Assembly (NCBI GenBank): GCA_041686375.1
Contig: JAWLEB010000026.1
Coordinates: 1 to 42,345, forward strand
Length of the DNA: 42,345 nt
Direction: 5' to 3'
From: JAGXLC01 sp041686375
GTDB lineage: Bacteria > Bacteroidota > Bacteroidia > Bacteroidales > UBA12077
Shown: in pieces, positions 24,645 through 33,623 of the stretch
How the letters are laid out: every line of letters begins with the position of its first letter
How positions within the stretch are numbered: position 1 is the first letter of the stretch
Position numbers and translations under genes: made by a program
The notes under the pieces: generated by a model
The model's database searches: none
Told to the model about the DNA's origin: nothing
What the model saw: the letters and a program-made list of their open reading frames with translations, nothing else

Positions 24645-26348
24645 ATGAAAACTAAATTAAAAGCAATTACACTAAGTGCAGTTTTAAGCCTGTTCTTATT
24701 TAATATAAGTAGCCAGGCATGTACTAACTTTTTAGTAACCAAAGGAGCATCTGAGGATGGATCTACAATGATCACGTATGCAGCTGACTCCCATGTCTTA
24801 TATGGTGAACTATATTTCTGGCCTGCTGAAGATCATTCTGAAGGTTCTATGTTAGATGTTTATGAATGGGATACAGGCAAGTTCCTTGGGGAAATAAAGC
24901 AGGCAAACCATACTTACCGGGTTGTTGGAAACATGAACGAACATCAGCTTACCATTGGAGAGACGACTTACGGAGGCAGAGAAGAACTAGCCGTAAAAGA
25001 TTCAAATGCAATCATAGACTACGGAAGCCTTATGTATTTGACACTTCAACGTGCCAAAACAGCACGTGAAGCAATAAAGGTTATGACTACTCTTGTTGAT
25101 GAATATGGATATTACAGCACTGGAGAATCTTTCTCAATAGCAGACCCTAATGAAGTATGGATATTTGAAATCATTGGCAAAGGTCCGGAAGATAAAGGCG
25201 CAGTATGGGTAGCAAGAAAAATTCCCGATGGATATGTTTCAGCTCACGCAAACCAAGCAAGAATACGTACTTTTCCATTAGCAAATAATGCATCAAGCAT
25301 CACTTTCAGCAATATTGATGATATCTTTGATCCAGAAGTTGAAACTGTATACGCTGATGATGTTATTTCATTTGCAAAGGAAAATGGTTGGTATGAAGGT
25401 AAAGATGAAGACTTTAGCTTTTCAGATACATATGCACCAATGACATTTGGTGGTGCTCGTTTCTGTGAAGTAAGAGTCTGGTCATTTTTCAAAGATATCC
25501 ATGATGATATGGATCAGTATTTAGAGTACGTTAAAGGCGAAGAACTTGATAATCGTATGCCTTTATGGATTGAGCCTGACAGACAATTATCACAAAGAGA
25601 CCTTATGAATTTCATGAGAGATCATCTAGAAGGCACAGAACTGGATATGCGAAAAGACTTTGGAGCACAACCATTTGAAGTCCCTTACAGATGGAGACCT
25701 TTAACATGGGAAGTTGACGGTGAATCATACTGTAATGAAAGAGCAACAGCAACACAACAAACAGGCTTCTCATTTGTTTCACAATCAAGGAACTGGCTTC
25801 CTGATGCTATAGGTGGAATACTATGGTTTAGCGTTGATGATGCAGCAAACACTGTATATACTCCAATGTATGCAGGGTCACAAAAAGCACCTGAAACTTA
25901 TGAAGAAGGCAATGGCTCTATGATGGATTGGGGAGAAAACTCTGCTTTCTGGATTTTTAACCAGGTATCCAACCTTGCTTATACAAGATACAACGCAATT
26001 CATCCAATTATTGCTGATTATCAACAAGAGCTGGAAGAGCGGTTTGTTGAATATACGCAAATGATAGATGAGAAAGCTAACGATTTTTACAAAGAGGACC
26101 AGGAGCAAGCCAAAGAATTCTTAACTGATTTTTCTGTTGATAATGCTAATACACTGGTGCATAACTGGAAGAAATTCTACAGATTCCTTTTTATGAAATT
26201 TATGGATGGCAACGAAAAAGTTACCGAGGGCCGTGAATTTCAAACCAATGGTACGGGTGTAGTAGAAGTTGAATTTCCTGGTTACAGTGACGAATGGTAT
26301 GAAAACCTAATTGAAGAGACCGAGGACAAATTCAAAGTGATAGAATAA
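24645..26348 (+). CDS. C69 family dipeptidase, secreted
   Basis: A 567-residue Ntn-type peptidase of family C69 (PepD/U34). A signal peptide of 25 residues ends SSQA, and cleavage exposes the catalytic C26 in ACTNFLVTKGASEDGSTMITYAADSH; the cysteine must be N-terminal for activity, so export and maturation coincide. Further conserved stretches are QLTIGETTYGGREEL, GYYSTGESFSIADPNEVWIFEI, VSAHANQARIRTF and TPMYAGSQKAPETYEEG. It should hydrolyse dipeptides in the periplasm or at the surface. It is transcribed alone, with the ATTAA tract just upstream. Length is in the family range. Confidence 0.92.
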   Translation: MKTKLKAITLSAVLSLFLFNISSQACTNFLVTKGASEDGSTMITYAADSHVLYGELYFWPAEDHSEGSMLDVYEWDTGKFLGEIKQANHTYRVVGNMNEHQLTIGETTYGGREELAVKDSNAIIDYGSLMYLTLQRAKTAREAIKVMTTLVDEYGYYSTGESFSIADPNEVWIFEIIGKGPEDKGAVWVARKIPDGYVSAHANQARIRTFPLANNASSITFSNIDDIFDPEVETVYADDVISFAKENGWYEGKDEDFSFSDTYAPMTFGGARFCEVRVWSFFKDIHDDMDQYLEYVKGEELDNRMPLWIEPDRQLSQRDLMNFMRDHLEGTELDMRKDFGAQPFEVPYRWRPLTWEVDGESYCNERATATQQTGFSFVSQSRNWLPDAIGGILWFSVDDAANTVYTPMYAGSQKAPETYEEGNGSMMDWGENSAFWIFNQVSNLAYTRYNAIHPIIADYQQELEERFVEYTQMIDEKANDFYKEDQEQAKEFLTDFSVDNANTLVHNWKKFYRFLFMKFMDGNEKVTEGREFQTNGTGVVEVEFPGYSDEWYENLIEETEDKFKVIE

Positions 26349-26438
26349 AATCCTTAAAATATTATTTTATCTGAAAAAATATTTGTAATATTGCGCCCTG
26401 TAAAAAGAAATTCAAACATATTAAAATAGAATTGCAGC

Positions 26439-26792
26439 ATGGATTTAATGAAAGAAGTTGAAAAAGAATTCAAGACAAAACAGGATATTCCTGATTTTAG
26501 GGCTGGTGACACGATCTCTGTTAATTATAAAATCAAAGAAGGAGCTAAGGAAAGGATTCAAAGTTTTCTGGGCATTGTGATTCAGAGAAAAGGTGAAGGC
26601 CTTTCAGAAACATTTACAGTACGAAAAATGTCAAGTGGTGTTGGAGTTGAAAGGATTTTTCCTCTACATTCACCGAATATTGCAAAAATTGAGGTTAAGA
26701 AGCGCGGTAAAGTAAAAAAAGCCAAAATTTTCTATCTACGTGGCCTCACAGGTAAAAAAGCTAAAGCCAAAATTAAAGAGCGAAGAGTTTAA
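26439..26792 (+). CDS. rplS: 50S ribosomal protein L19
   Basis: A 117-residue protein matching L19 over its whole length: DIPDFRAGDTISVNYKIKEG, RIQSFLGIVIQRKGEG, ETFTVRKMSSGVGVERIFPLHSP and KIEVKKRGKVKKAKIFYLRGLTGKKAKAKI. It lies at the 30S-50S interface. Usual neighbours (rpsP, rimM, trmD) are absent here, as in many Bacteroidota where L19 stands alone. A strong terminator follows 18 bases after the stop. Confidence 0.98.
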   Translation: MDLMKEVEKEFKTKQDIPDFRAGDTISVNYKIKEGAKERIQSFLGIVIQRKGEGLSETFTVRKMSSGVGVERIFPLHSPNIAKIEVKKRGKVKKAKIFYLRGLTGKKAKAKIKERRV

Positions 26793-26810
26793 TAACACTA
26801 TAGAAAAATT

Positions 26811-26845
26811 AAAATCCCGGTCTCACAGAAACCGGGATTTTTTTT
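26811..26845 (+). terminator. Rho-independent terminator of rplS
   Basis: AAATCCCGGT (26812-26821) and ACCGGGATTT (26831-26840) form a perfect 10-base stem with a 9-base loop followed by a run of eight T. It ends rplS transcription and, because the A run on the other side is short, mainly acts on the plus strand. Confidence 0.95.
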
Positions 26846-26856
26846 GCTTAAAATAA

Positions 26857-29667
26857 TCAATTCTCTTTTTCTATTTCTTTAGCTTTTTGTCTGGCTTGTT
26901 CAATTATTTTATCAGCCTGTTTCTCAGCTTCTGTCTCTATTTGATTAGCCTTCTTATCCGCCTCCTCTTTTATTTTTTTTGCTGACTCCTCAGCCGCTTT
27001 CTTCACCAGAAAATTTTTCCCTTCAGCTTCTTTGAGAAGCTGTTGTGCTCTTTTTTCTGCTTCTTCTCTAACCCTGTCTGCAGCCCTTTTGGCTTCAGCA
27101 TTTATTTTTTCAGCCCTTTCTTCAGCGTTTTGAATAATCTGCTCTGCCCTTTCAGAGGCTTCTTCTCTAACCTTGTCTTCGGCTTCATCTTTTTTCTTGT
27201 CAATCTCCTTCTCCACTTCTTCTTTAACCTGGTCTTTGAGACTCGTTTGACCTTTTTCTCCTTCACCGAAAAGAAAATTAAACTGCGGATCTTTATATGT
27301 TCCGGTTATTTTTGCATTAACCTTGATTGTTTTGCCTGCACTTAAATCAACATCTTTCCCTATTGCATTGCTTATTAACGAATTAATTTGTTCTTCAGCA
27401 GCATCCCCAAGCCTTCCTCTTGGAATATCCATTTTGACAAGATAGTTCATAGTTTTGTCAAGACCTTGTGAGCCAGATATATTCATATCGATATTGCTGA
27501 TTTCAACATCAAAAGGCTTGACCATCAACCTGCCTTCCTCCATGAGAAAATCAACTTTGGTATTCCTCAAAACATGTTTGTCACTTTTCGTGAGATTCAG
27601 TTCCCTCAGCATTTTACTAAGGGTTTCAGAGCCTGAGAACACAAGTTGTTTGCTTCTGAATTGTCCATATCCATTAATAGTTGATAAATCAGGCTGCATA
27701 TTTTGCTGCAATGCGCTCATATACTGTATATCAAGTGACATGTCACCCGTTGTGTTTCTTAAAACAGGAGCAAGAGAATCCAGCATGGAAAATGATTGTA
27801 ATGCATAATCTACTTTCAGAGATTGTACAGAAAAATCAAAGTTCACGTAGGGATTATCCGGGTCGGCTGTGCTATATTCTCCATCTGCCATTAAAGAACC
27901 ATCAAAAAGATTCATGTTGAAATCTTCCAGATATATTTTTCTATCTTTTACGAGTATCAGACCTTTTGCATTGTCGATATTCATTTTATCATAGATGATT
28001 TTATCAAACCGTGACTGAAGTTTGAAATCAATCCTTTCCGGCACTTCAAAAAGCTCCAGTTCAGCGTCAACAGTCTCCGGCATTTCTTCCGTTTCACTAT
28101 CTGTAATAAATTCATTTGTATTGAAATACCCGGACGAAAGTGTAAAATCTCCTCTCAGGACACCATCTTCCAGTAAATATGAAAGGTAATTGTCAATCTT
28201 GCCGTTCACCTGCATATCACTGCTCCCAAGTTTTGAGTCGAAGCTTTTTAACTCAAGGTATTGTGGGGAAAATAGAAATTCTGCACTGGAGATAGAAAAT
28301 GAAGCAGGCAGGTCAGGTGTTGAAAGGAAGAAATCCTGGATTAAAATTCTGCCATCGGACTTAAACTGTGCATAGTTTTCCTGCTCAACCATCGACATCT
28401 TTCCGTCAATTTGAAGGTCTGAATCTATAAACCCTTTAAACTCTGTATCCTCCATAGGAATCACATCTGTAAAGTCAGCAAGGTCTATTTTTCCCACCAT
28501 CTCGCCTCTTATTTCCGGATCAGAAACTGGCGTGGACAATCTAAACGTAGCATCAAAAGGATTGTTAGCTAACTCCATATGAAATTTTTCCAGGTTCACC
28601 ACCGATTTGTCATAATCTATACCATTAAAATAGGTTTGCATGCTTATGTTGACATTGCTCACTTTTTTCGGTAAATCTGGGTAGCTAAACATTGCATCCT
28701 CCACAAGCAGATTCATATCCAGTGATGGCAATACATCATCCTGGTAATACCCTGATACTTTCCCGTTCAATGAAAGATTCCCTTCTGTTTGAATCTCTTC
28801 AAAATCTTTTTTATAGATAACTGGTATCAATGAAAGCAATTCTTTAAAGCTGGCTTGATTGGTAAAAAAATCAATATTTGTATTGATTCGGTTCTCCTCC
28901 TGCATTTCAATTAATCCATCAAAATTTAACTGCAGTTCGTTCAAAGCCAATTGATTTTCCAGAAAATGATACCTGCCATCCTTAATATTAGCTCCAATTC
29001 CTGCTTTAAAATTCACTGCAGCGTCATTCACATAGTTTACACCACCCATTGATATTAAAACCGGATTAACGTCCATTTGTATATCCAGCGACGAGGAGTC
29101 CGCTCCCAGATCACCTTTCAAAATAAAATCTAAATTACGTGAATCAGCCTGCAGACCTGAAACCTCATCACTGTATATAATTTTGCCGTTGCTGATTTCA
29201 AGGGTTTTTAATTCAACCCTGAAATCCATTTCACTCTCCGTAGTATCAATTTCCTCATCGGAGACCTCCTCCTTTTCAACCATAATATCCCAGTTTACTG
29301 CACTATCTGCCGCTACTTTTGCCATCACCTCCGGTTTTACCAGAAATACACCTTTAACTTTCATTTTTTTACTCAAAAGACTGATTAGGTCAACTTTAGC
29401 ATTGAATGAATCAAATTTTACAAGAGTATCGTTTTCAAATTGATCCTTTCCTGAAATACTCAGGTTTTCAATACCCACACTAAGATCGGGAAAATGCCTG
29501 AACAGGGATAGTTTAAAACCAGAAAATTCAACCTTCGCATTCAATTGTTTGTTTATTACTTCTTTGCTCTTGGTCATAATATCATCCTTGAATATGACAG
29601 GAACTGCTATCATAAAGGCAAGAAGAACTACAGCGACAATTATAAATATTTTAAAAAATCTTTTCAT
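26857..29667 (-). CDS. AsmA-like (AsmA/YhdP-type) inner-membrane-anchored protein with long helical tail
   Basis: A 936-residue protein. One N-terminal membrane helix (residues 5-25) is followed by the AsmA start (KSKEVINKQLNAKVEFSGFKLSLFRHFPDLSVGIENLSISG) and about 720 residues of repeating beta segments, as in AsmA, TamB and YhdP proteins thought to form bridge-like lipid conduits between inner and outer membranes. From about residue 785 the protein turns into a 150-residue charged coiled-coil of A, E, K and R heptads (for example KEEVEKEIDKKKDEAEDK and AEKQADKIIEQARQKAKE). AsmA-like proteins with such tails are frequent in Bacteroidota. The gene is transcribed alone and converges on rplS. 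Role in envelope lipid homeostasis is inferred from family. Confidence 0.85.
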   Translation of the reverse strand: MKRFFKIFIIVAVVLLAFMIAVPVIFKDDIMTKSKEVINKQLNAKVEFSGFKLSLFRHFPDLSVGIENLSISGKDQFENDTLVKFDSFNAKVDLISLLSKKMKVKGVFLVKPEVMAKVAADSAVNWDIMVEKEEVSDEEIDTTESEMDFRVELKTLEISNGKIIYSDEVSGLQADSRNLDFILKGDLGADSSSLDIQMDVNPVLISMGGVNYVNDAAVNFKAGIGANIKDGRYHFLENQLALNELQLNFDGLIEMQEENRINTNIDFFTNQASFKELLSLIPVIYKKDFEEIQTEGNLSLNGKVSGYYQDDVLPSLDMNLLVEDAMFSYPDLPKKVSNVNISMQTYFNGIDYDKSVVNLEKFHMELANNPFDATFRLSTPVSDPEIRGEMVGKIDLADFTDVIPMEDTEFKGFIDSDLQIDGKMSMVEQENYAQFKSDGRILIQDFFLSTPDLPASFSISSAEFLFSPQYLELKSFDSKLGSSDMQVNGKIDNYLSYLLEDGVLRGDFTLSSGYFNTNEFITDSETEEMPETVDAELELFEVPERIDFKLQSRFDKIIYDKMNIDNAKGLILVKDRKIYLEDFNMNLFDGSLMADGEYSTADPDNPYVNFDFSVQSLKVDYALQSFSMLDSLAPVLRNTTGDMSLDIQYMSALQQNMQPDLSTINGYGQFRSKQLVFSGSETLSKMLRELNLTKSDKHVLRNTKVDFLMEEGRLMVKPFDVEISNIDMNISGSQGLDKTMNYLVKMDIPRGRLGDAAEEQINSLISNAIGKDVDLSAGKTIKVNAKITGTYKDPQFNFLFGEGEKGQTSLKDQVKEEVEKEIDKKKDEAEDKVREEASERAEQIIQNAEERAEKINAEAKRAADRVREEAEKRAQQLLKEAEGKNFLVKKAAEESAKKIKEEADKKANQIETEAEKQADKIIEQARQKAKEIEKEN

Positions 29668-29885
29668 GGTGCATATAATATTTATTAGGTATATTCAAAA
29701 ATAGCAAATTAGATGCATATAAATGTTAGAATGACCGGATAAATTTTAATAGCCCCGAACACATTCTGCTAATCCAGTAATCAAGGCTAATATGTTAACA
29801 AAAGAAAAGCCTAGCCGTTTACATAAATTTATGTTTAAGATAAGGAAATTTTTATATATTTACATCCACATTTGAAAAAAACGCT

Positions 29886-29959
<74 letters not shown>

Positions 29960-29967
29960 CATTGAAT

Positions 29968-30008
29968 AAAAGGGAGTTACAAAAATTTAATTTGTAGTTT
30001 CCTTTTTA
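29968..30008 (+). terminator. Terminator downstream of tRNA-Arg
   Basis: Sixteen pairs including three G-U (29968-29983 with 29991-30006) around a 7-base AT loop, ending in CCTTTTTATT. It is well placed 8 bases after the tRNA. Between here and 30244 the sequence is AT-rich with no gene seen. Confidence 0.75.
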
Positions 30009-30244
30009 TTGCATACACAGAGCCCCATCGAAATAAACTGGCGGACAAATTTTATGCACATTTAAAAACTGGCATAAAAACCCTTTTAAGGATTCAAGTT
30101 AAAATTTGGCCTAAAATTGGCTTTTATTGAAAATCGCTATAAAATTCTCATTAACATTTTACTTAAAATTTAAACTGGTAGAAGATTTTTTATTCCTGTT
30201 TAAATTATTACTTTTAAACGAAGGTTTGTTAGGCTGCACATTCA

Positions 30245-30602
30245 TTAGCTGCCGAAGATACTAACTGTGGGAAACAGAAACCATTGAACGAGTAAAAGCA
30301 CCGTTAGTATTCGGACTAATATTGAAACGCCCATAAAAAATACATAACGTAACTTCTTGTTTTCCATGTTTTCGTCGGGTACAAGTCTAGCTTCATGATC
30401 CTTGAAAAGAAAACCTGGAATATTGCGAAAAAGATCGATAAGTACACTGGGGGCAAGAAAGAGAGCAAGCAGCCAGGCAAGTACTGTACTAACAAGACTG
30501 AGAGCTGGGACTAAACTAACCAAGCCTTTGAGGGCAAGGGCGATTAACAGGAAAAGGATGGCTATCGTAATTCTGTTTCTCCTTTTTCGTGCGATTCCCC
30601 AT
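30245..30602 (-). pseudogene. Small membrane protein gene with a frameshift at its start
   Basis: The open frame ending at 30245 encodes a clear membrane protein (ITIAILFLLIALALKGLVSL, a second and third hydrophobic segment, then KDHEARLVPDENMENKKLRYVFF and a last helix). It can be extended upstream to 30844, but that extension overlaps another gene and is rich in R, S and C, so it is a shadow. The natural start is the ATG at 30602, which is one base out of frame: it reads MGNRTKKEKQN and stops soon after. Removing one G from the ATGGGG run (30597-30600) would give MGIARKRRNRITIAILFLL, a normal basic start before a helix, and 118 residues. Either a real frameshift, a sequencing error, or a rare start codon (ATC, ATT) is used. 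Family unknown. Confidence 0.5.
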
Positions 30603-30828
30603 GATGCTGAAAGAAGTAATTGCCGATGAGATTCCAAATGACCAGGGCGCCAAGTATTGCCGCTGGCCAAACTTCGCCTACCAGGACGAGCAGGATCGTC
30701 AGCCCAATAGCAATCCAAAGACCGACCATTGGCCACAGCGCAGTTAGTGCCAAAACGGCAAATAACCAATCGCCGTTGACAGCGAGATAAAGGGATAGAC
30801 CAACAAGAACGACTAACTTCAGTATCAT
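30562..30828 (-). CDS. Small membrane protein, function unknown
   Basis: An 88-residue protein with three hydrophobic segments (about 3-35, 37-52, 55-72), including WPMVGLWIAIGLTILLVLVGEVWPAAILGALVIWNLIGNYFF and a polar end with HHGESHEKGETELR. I do not recognise the family. The DNA is markedly GC-richer than its neighbours, which suggests acquisition by transfer. Its 3' end overlaps the next (frameshifted) membrane gene by about 40 bases. A TACATTTG box lies at 30859-30866 on the minus strand, about 30 bases upstream, and a purine-rich GAGGAAG sits just before the ATG. Confidence 0.5.
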   Translation of the reverse strand: MILKLVVLVGLSLYLAVNGDWLFAVLALTALWPMVGLWIAIGLTILLVLVGEVWPAAILGALVIWNLIGNYFFQHHGESHEKGETELR

Positions 30829-30858
30829 AATCTATCTTCCTCAATAAAGACTAACATC

Positions 30859-30866
30859 CAAATGTA
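30859..30866 (-). promoter_or_regulatory. Putative -7 box of the small membrane gene pair
   Basis: TACATTTG on the minus strand is an exact TAnnTTTG match about 30 bases before the ATG at 30828. The nearest upstream TTTG is only 14 bases away, shorter than usual. Confidence 0.35.
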
Positions 30867-30892
30867 ATATTTTTCAGAAACAAAACTAACTT

Positions 30893-31110
30893 TTATTTTA
30901 AAATCCTTCCAAATCCACAATTGCTACGTTTTTGTAAGGAATCAAGAATATTTTTCTGGAATGGATCCAAAATTTTCTCTACAAACAGTTTGCAGAATGC
31001 TACATGATGGTTTGAATTGTTACATTTGCGCACTCGTTGTTCAGCCTTACTTGTAAATGTTCATCATTGAAATTCTGGTATTTTCACGCCACAATATTTG
31101 CATGCCTCAA
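30893..31110 (-). pseudogene. Decayed fragment with a zinc-ribbon-like start
   Basis: The minus strand shows two short coherent stretches in different frames: EACKYCGVKIPEFQ followed by stops, then 51 residues KAEQRVRKCNNSNHHVAFCKLF...LDPFQKNILDSLQKRSNCGFGRILK ending at 30893. The CxxCG start and the cysteine and histidine spacing suggest a decayed zinc-ribbon protein, perhaps from a mobile element. I cannot name it. Between 31110 and 31396 only stop-rich sequence is seen on the minus strand. Confidence 0.3.
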
Positions 31111-31395
31111 CAATTCAACCTTACAAAACTATTCTTCCGTCCGGACCGATGAATAAAGAAGGCTATCAGCTAAATTACAGCAAATTGCCTTCTTTTTATT
31201 TTATTAAGGGGTCAGATTTACAAACTACCTCAAATACATCTCAAATTATTCCAATATTTCAGGTTCATCAAATTGCAGTGGTGATCTTCCTTTTATATGA
31301 ACCTTTTGAAGATTATTTTGCCATTACCTGATCTTATAATTATACCTATCCAGAAACGTTACATCGAAATTTGTCATTTGTGTTCCTGCCAGAAA

Positions 31396-31765
31396 TTACC
31401 CTGCAACAACGAATATTACATATCGTATTGAAGATTGCAGGGATTCCACGGTAATATCAAAGTATTCCTGTACACTCTGCGGACGTATACCCCGGAGAAA
31501 TTTGTAGGTTCTTCCATCCACGGACCCGAAGACATATACTGATCGATCCGTATATGCCATCTTTTACTTTCATTTTCCCCCGGAGAATGGTGCGCTTAAT
31601 TGCTTTGTATCCATTTCCTGACAATTTGATCGGTCTGGTTTGAATCAGACAATGAGGAACAGGAATATCTTCCTGTCTCAGATTATAAACTGACGCTTGT
31701 CTCCTGCCAGAGAAGGAGGGATAATTGTTAATGAATTGCTCAAAAACCTGTGTTATCGTTGTCCA
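31396..31765 (-). pseudogene. Decayed, frameshifted coding fragment
   Basis: Two overlapping minus-strand frames read like protein. One covers TITQVFEQFINNYPSFSGRRQASVYNLRQEDIPVPHCLIQTRP and ends at 31457. The other starts at an ATG at 31560 and reads MAYTDRSVYVFGSVDGRTYKF...YFDITVESLQSSIRYVIFVVAG, ending at 31396. A frameshift near 31560 would join them. GC is above that of flanking intergenic DNA. Together with the fragment to the left, this suggests about 0.9 kb of degrading foreign DNA between the tRNA and the helicase. Confidence 0.35.
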
Positions 31766-31782
31766 ATTTTTTAAATGATTAA

Positions 31783-31812
31783 TTGTAGTTTTTAATAATA
31801 AGGATATCTTTG
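31783..31812 (+). promoter_or_regulatory. Promoter of the DEAD-box helicase gene
   Basis: TTG (31783-31785) and TATCTTTG (31805-31812, exact TAnnTTTG) are 19 bases apart, matching the Bacteroidota promoter pattern. The leader before the ATG at 31832 would be about 13-15 bases. Confidence 0.6.
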
Positions 31813-31831
31813 GGTCTAAAATAGAATATAC

Positions 31832-33031
31832 ATGAAATTTACTGAATTTAAACTAAATGAGAATATACTTGAAGCCATTTCTTATATGGGTTTTGATGAA
31901 GCCACGCCGGTTCAGACAAAGGCTATACCGGAAATAATTGAGGGGAACGATCTGATTGCCTGTGCTCAAACCGGTACCGGTAAAACTGCCGCATTTGTTT
32001 TACCCATTTTGGACAAACTGTCTAAGGAAGCAAAAACATCTTTTAGTACATTAATTATCGTCCCGACCCGTGAGCTGGCAATACAAATAGACCAAGAGAT
32101 TCAAGGGTTCTCCTATTTTAGTGATGTAAGCTCTCTTCCTGTTTATGGCGGCGGCGATGGTCAGGAATTTGGAACCGAGCGAAAAGCCTTAATGGGCAGT
32201 TCTGATATTATTGTAGCAACACCCGGCAAACTTATTTCTCATTTAAAAATGGGATACGTAAAATTCGATAATATTAAGTATTTAATTCTTGATGAGGCTG
32301 ATAGAATGCTTGACATGGGATTTTACGACGATATCATGAAAATTATCTCCTATATCCCTCAAAAAAGGCAAACGCTAATGTTTAGCGCGACTATGCCTCC
32401 CAAAATCAGAACGCTTGCCGGTAAGATTCTCAAAGATCCCAGGGAAATAAATATTGAACTATCCAAACCTGCCGAAGGAATTCTACAGGCTGCCTATTTG
32501 GTGTTTGAGGAACAAAAACCGGCGCTGATTAGTTATTTAATTAAAGGTAAGCCGGATTACGAAAGCATTCTAATTTTTACGTCAACAAAAAGTAATGTAT
32601 CTCAAATTGTTCGGAAGCTAAAAAGGAATGGTTTTTCTATTGAAGGAATTTCATCTGATTTGGAGCAGCGAGAACGAGAACAGGTTTTATCGCGATTCCG
32701 GTCAAGGCGAACACGGGTTTTAGTAGCTACTGATGTTATTAGCAGAGGAATTGATATCAAAGACATCCACCTGATTATCAATTATGATGTACCCCGGGAT
32801 GCTGAGGATTATGTACACCGGGTCGGCAGAACAGCGCGTGCAGAAGCAACGGGGGTGGCTCTTACCCTTATCAATGAAGAGGATATGCTTCGGTTTACAC
32901 GAATTGAAAAACTCATTGAAACTGAAATTATGAAATTACCTGTTCCTCCTGAAATTGGACAAAGTCCGGAATGGAAAATAAAACCAGGACGTAAATATCA
33001 AAAACCGAGGTATAAAGGAAGGCGGAAGTAA
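31832..33031 (+). CDS. DEAD-box ATP-dependent RNA helicase (RhlE-like)
   Basis: A 399-residue helicase with both RecA domains. Q-motif phenylalanine and glutamine in MGFDEATPVQTKAIPEI (19-35), motif I AQTGTGKTAA (45-54), Ia PTRELA (78-83), II DEAD (154-157), III SAT (185-187), then IVa LIFTSTK, V ATDVISRGIDI and VI HRVGRTARA. The C-terminal tail is short and basic (KPGRKYQKPRYKGRRK), as in RhlE-like proteins, and would contact RNA. Acts in ribosome assembly or RNA turnover, often under cold stress. It is the last plus-strand gene; its 3' end faces the run of minus-strand genes that starts at 33124. Confidence 0.93.
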   Translation: MKFTEFKLNENILEAISYMGFDEATPVQTKAIPEIIEGNDLIACAQTGTGKTAAFVLPILDKLSKEAKTSFSTLIIVPTRELAIQIDQEIQGFSYFSDVSSLPVYGGGDGQEFGTERKALMGSSDIIVATPGKLISHLKMGYVKFDNIKYLILDEADRMLDMGFYDDIMKIISYIPQKRQTLMFSATMPPKIRTLAGKILKDPREINIELSKPAEGILQAAYLVFEEQKPALISYLIKGKPDYESILIFTSTKSNVSQIVRKLKRNGFSIEGISSDLEQREREQVLSRFRSRRTRVLVATDVISRGIDIKDIHLIINYDVPRDAEDYVHRVGRTARAEATGVALTLINEEDMLRFTRIEKLIETEIMKLPVPPEIGQSPEWKIKPGRKYQKPRYKGRRK

Positions 33032-33095
33032 ACGAAATGCCAATATGTGCAAAGATAAAAAGGAAGTAATTTTTTATTAAAATTCATTTTTTCAT

Positions 33096-33109
33096 TAGAA
33101 GAATGTTGT
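33096..33109. repeat. 14-base copy of the right end of repeat A
   Basis: TAGAAGAATGTTGT occurs here and again at 39387-39400 inside repeat A, in the same orientation and in both cases downstream of the stop of a minus-strand gene. It may be the eroded end of a cassette repeat marking the left border of the array. Confidence 0.5.
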
Positions 33110-33123
33110 TTAGTCGTGCATTT

Positions 33124-33603
33124 TTAATCAAAGTTAATCTCGTTTTGCCAATTAAAACTCATTGCATCTTCAAACCATTCCGGCCAGTGTTTAAACCACT
33201 CTGGCACATTGCATTTTTTCACTCTTTCCATTGGAAAATATGGTTTTATATCAAGAATAGGACTTCCTGGTTCTGCATCAATAAAAGGTGTATGTATAAT
33301 CCCTGTTTCAATATCAATTTTCTCGACTTTAATTGTACTAATCATAATTGGATTAGGTCTGACCGGGGCACGAGTACCAAATATTCCTACTTTATCCGGT
33401 GCTTTTTTAAATAGTTTTTCTGCAATTAGCGTTTCTTTGTTATGCCGTTCATCAGATAAATGTGCCCACCAAATAATTTGAAGATGACTAAAGCCTTCAA
33501 TCTGGGTCAGTCCTGACAAGTAATTACTATCAAGTTCAATAATATTTTTATCCTTGATAAGCTTAACTTGTCCGATAGCATTTATTTGAAATGTTTTATT
33601 CAT
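33124..33603 (-). CDS. trmO: tRNA (N6-threonylcarbamoyladenosine37-N6)-methyltransferase TrmO/TsaA-like
   Basis: A 159-residue beta-barrel SAM-dependent methyltransferase of the TsaA/TrmO family. Conserved stretches: IEGFSHLQIIWWAHLSD (36-52), IFGTRAPVRPNPIMISTIKVEKID (74-97) and TPFIDAEPGSPILDIKPYFP (105-124). TrmO methylates t6A37 in tRNA-Thr to m6t6A. This copy lacks the extra C-terminal domain of E. coli TrmO, like many short family members. It is the leftmost gene of the minus-strand array and is followed by the short repeat match at 33096-33109. Only 20 bases separate it from the next gene upstream. Confidence 0.85.
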   Translation of the reverse strand: MNKTFQINAIGQVKLIKDKNIIELDSNYLSGLTQIEGFSHLQIIWWAHLSDERHNKETLIAEKLFKKAPDKVGIFGTRAPVRPNPIMISTIKVEKIDIETGIIHTPFIDAEPGSPILDIKPYFPMERVKKCNVPEWFKHWPEWFEDAMSFNWQNEINFD

Positions 33604-33623
33604 AATTAACGCTTTATAAATGA

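Noticed and set aside
27043..29443. Several plus-strand ORFs opposite the AsmA-like gene
   Set aside because: They are shadows of a strongly supported 936-residue gene and have no family features.
30245..30844. A single 199-residue protein covering the whole stretch
   Set aside because: The first 80 or so residues are R/S/C-rich and lie opposite in frame to a credible 88-residue membrane protein; only the C-terminal part reads as a real protein.
31098..31331. 77-residue plus-strand ORF in the helicase upstream region
   Set aside because: No protein-like features; it runs opposite to decayed minus-strand fragments and is probably chance.
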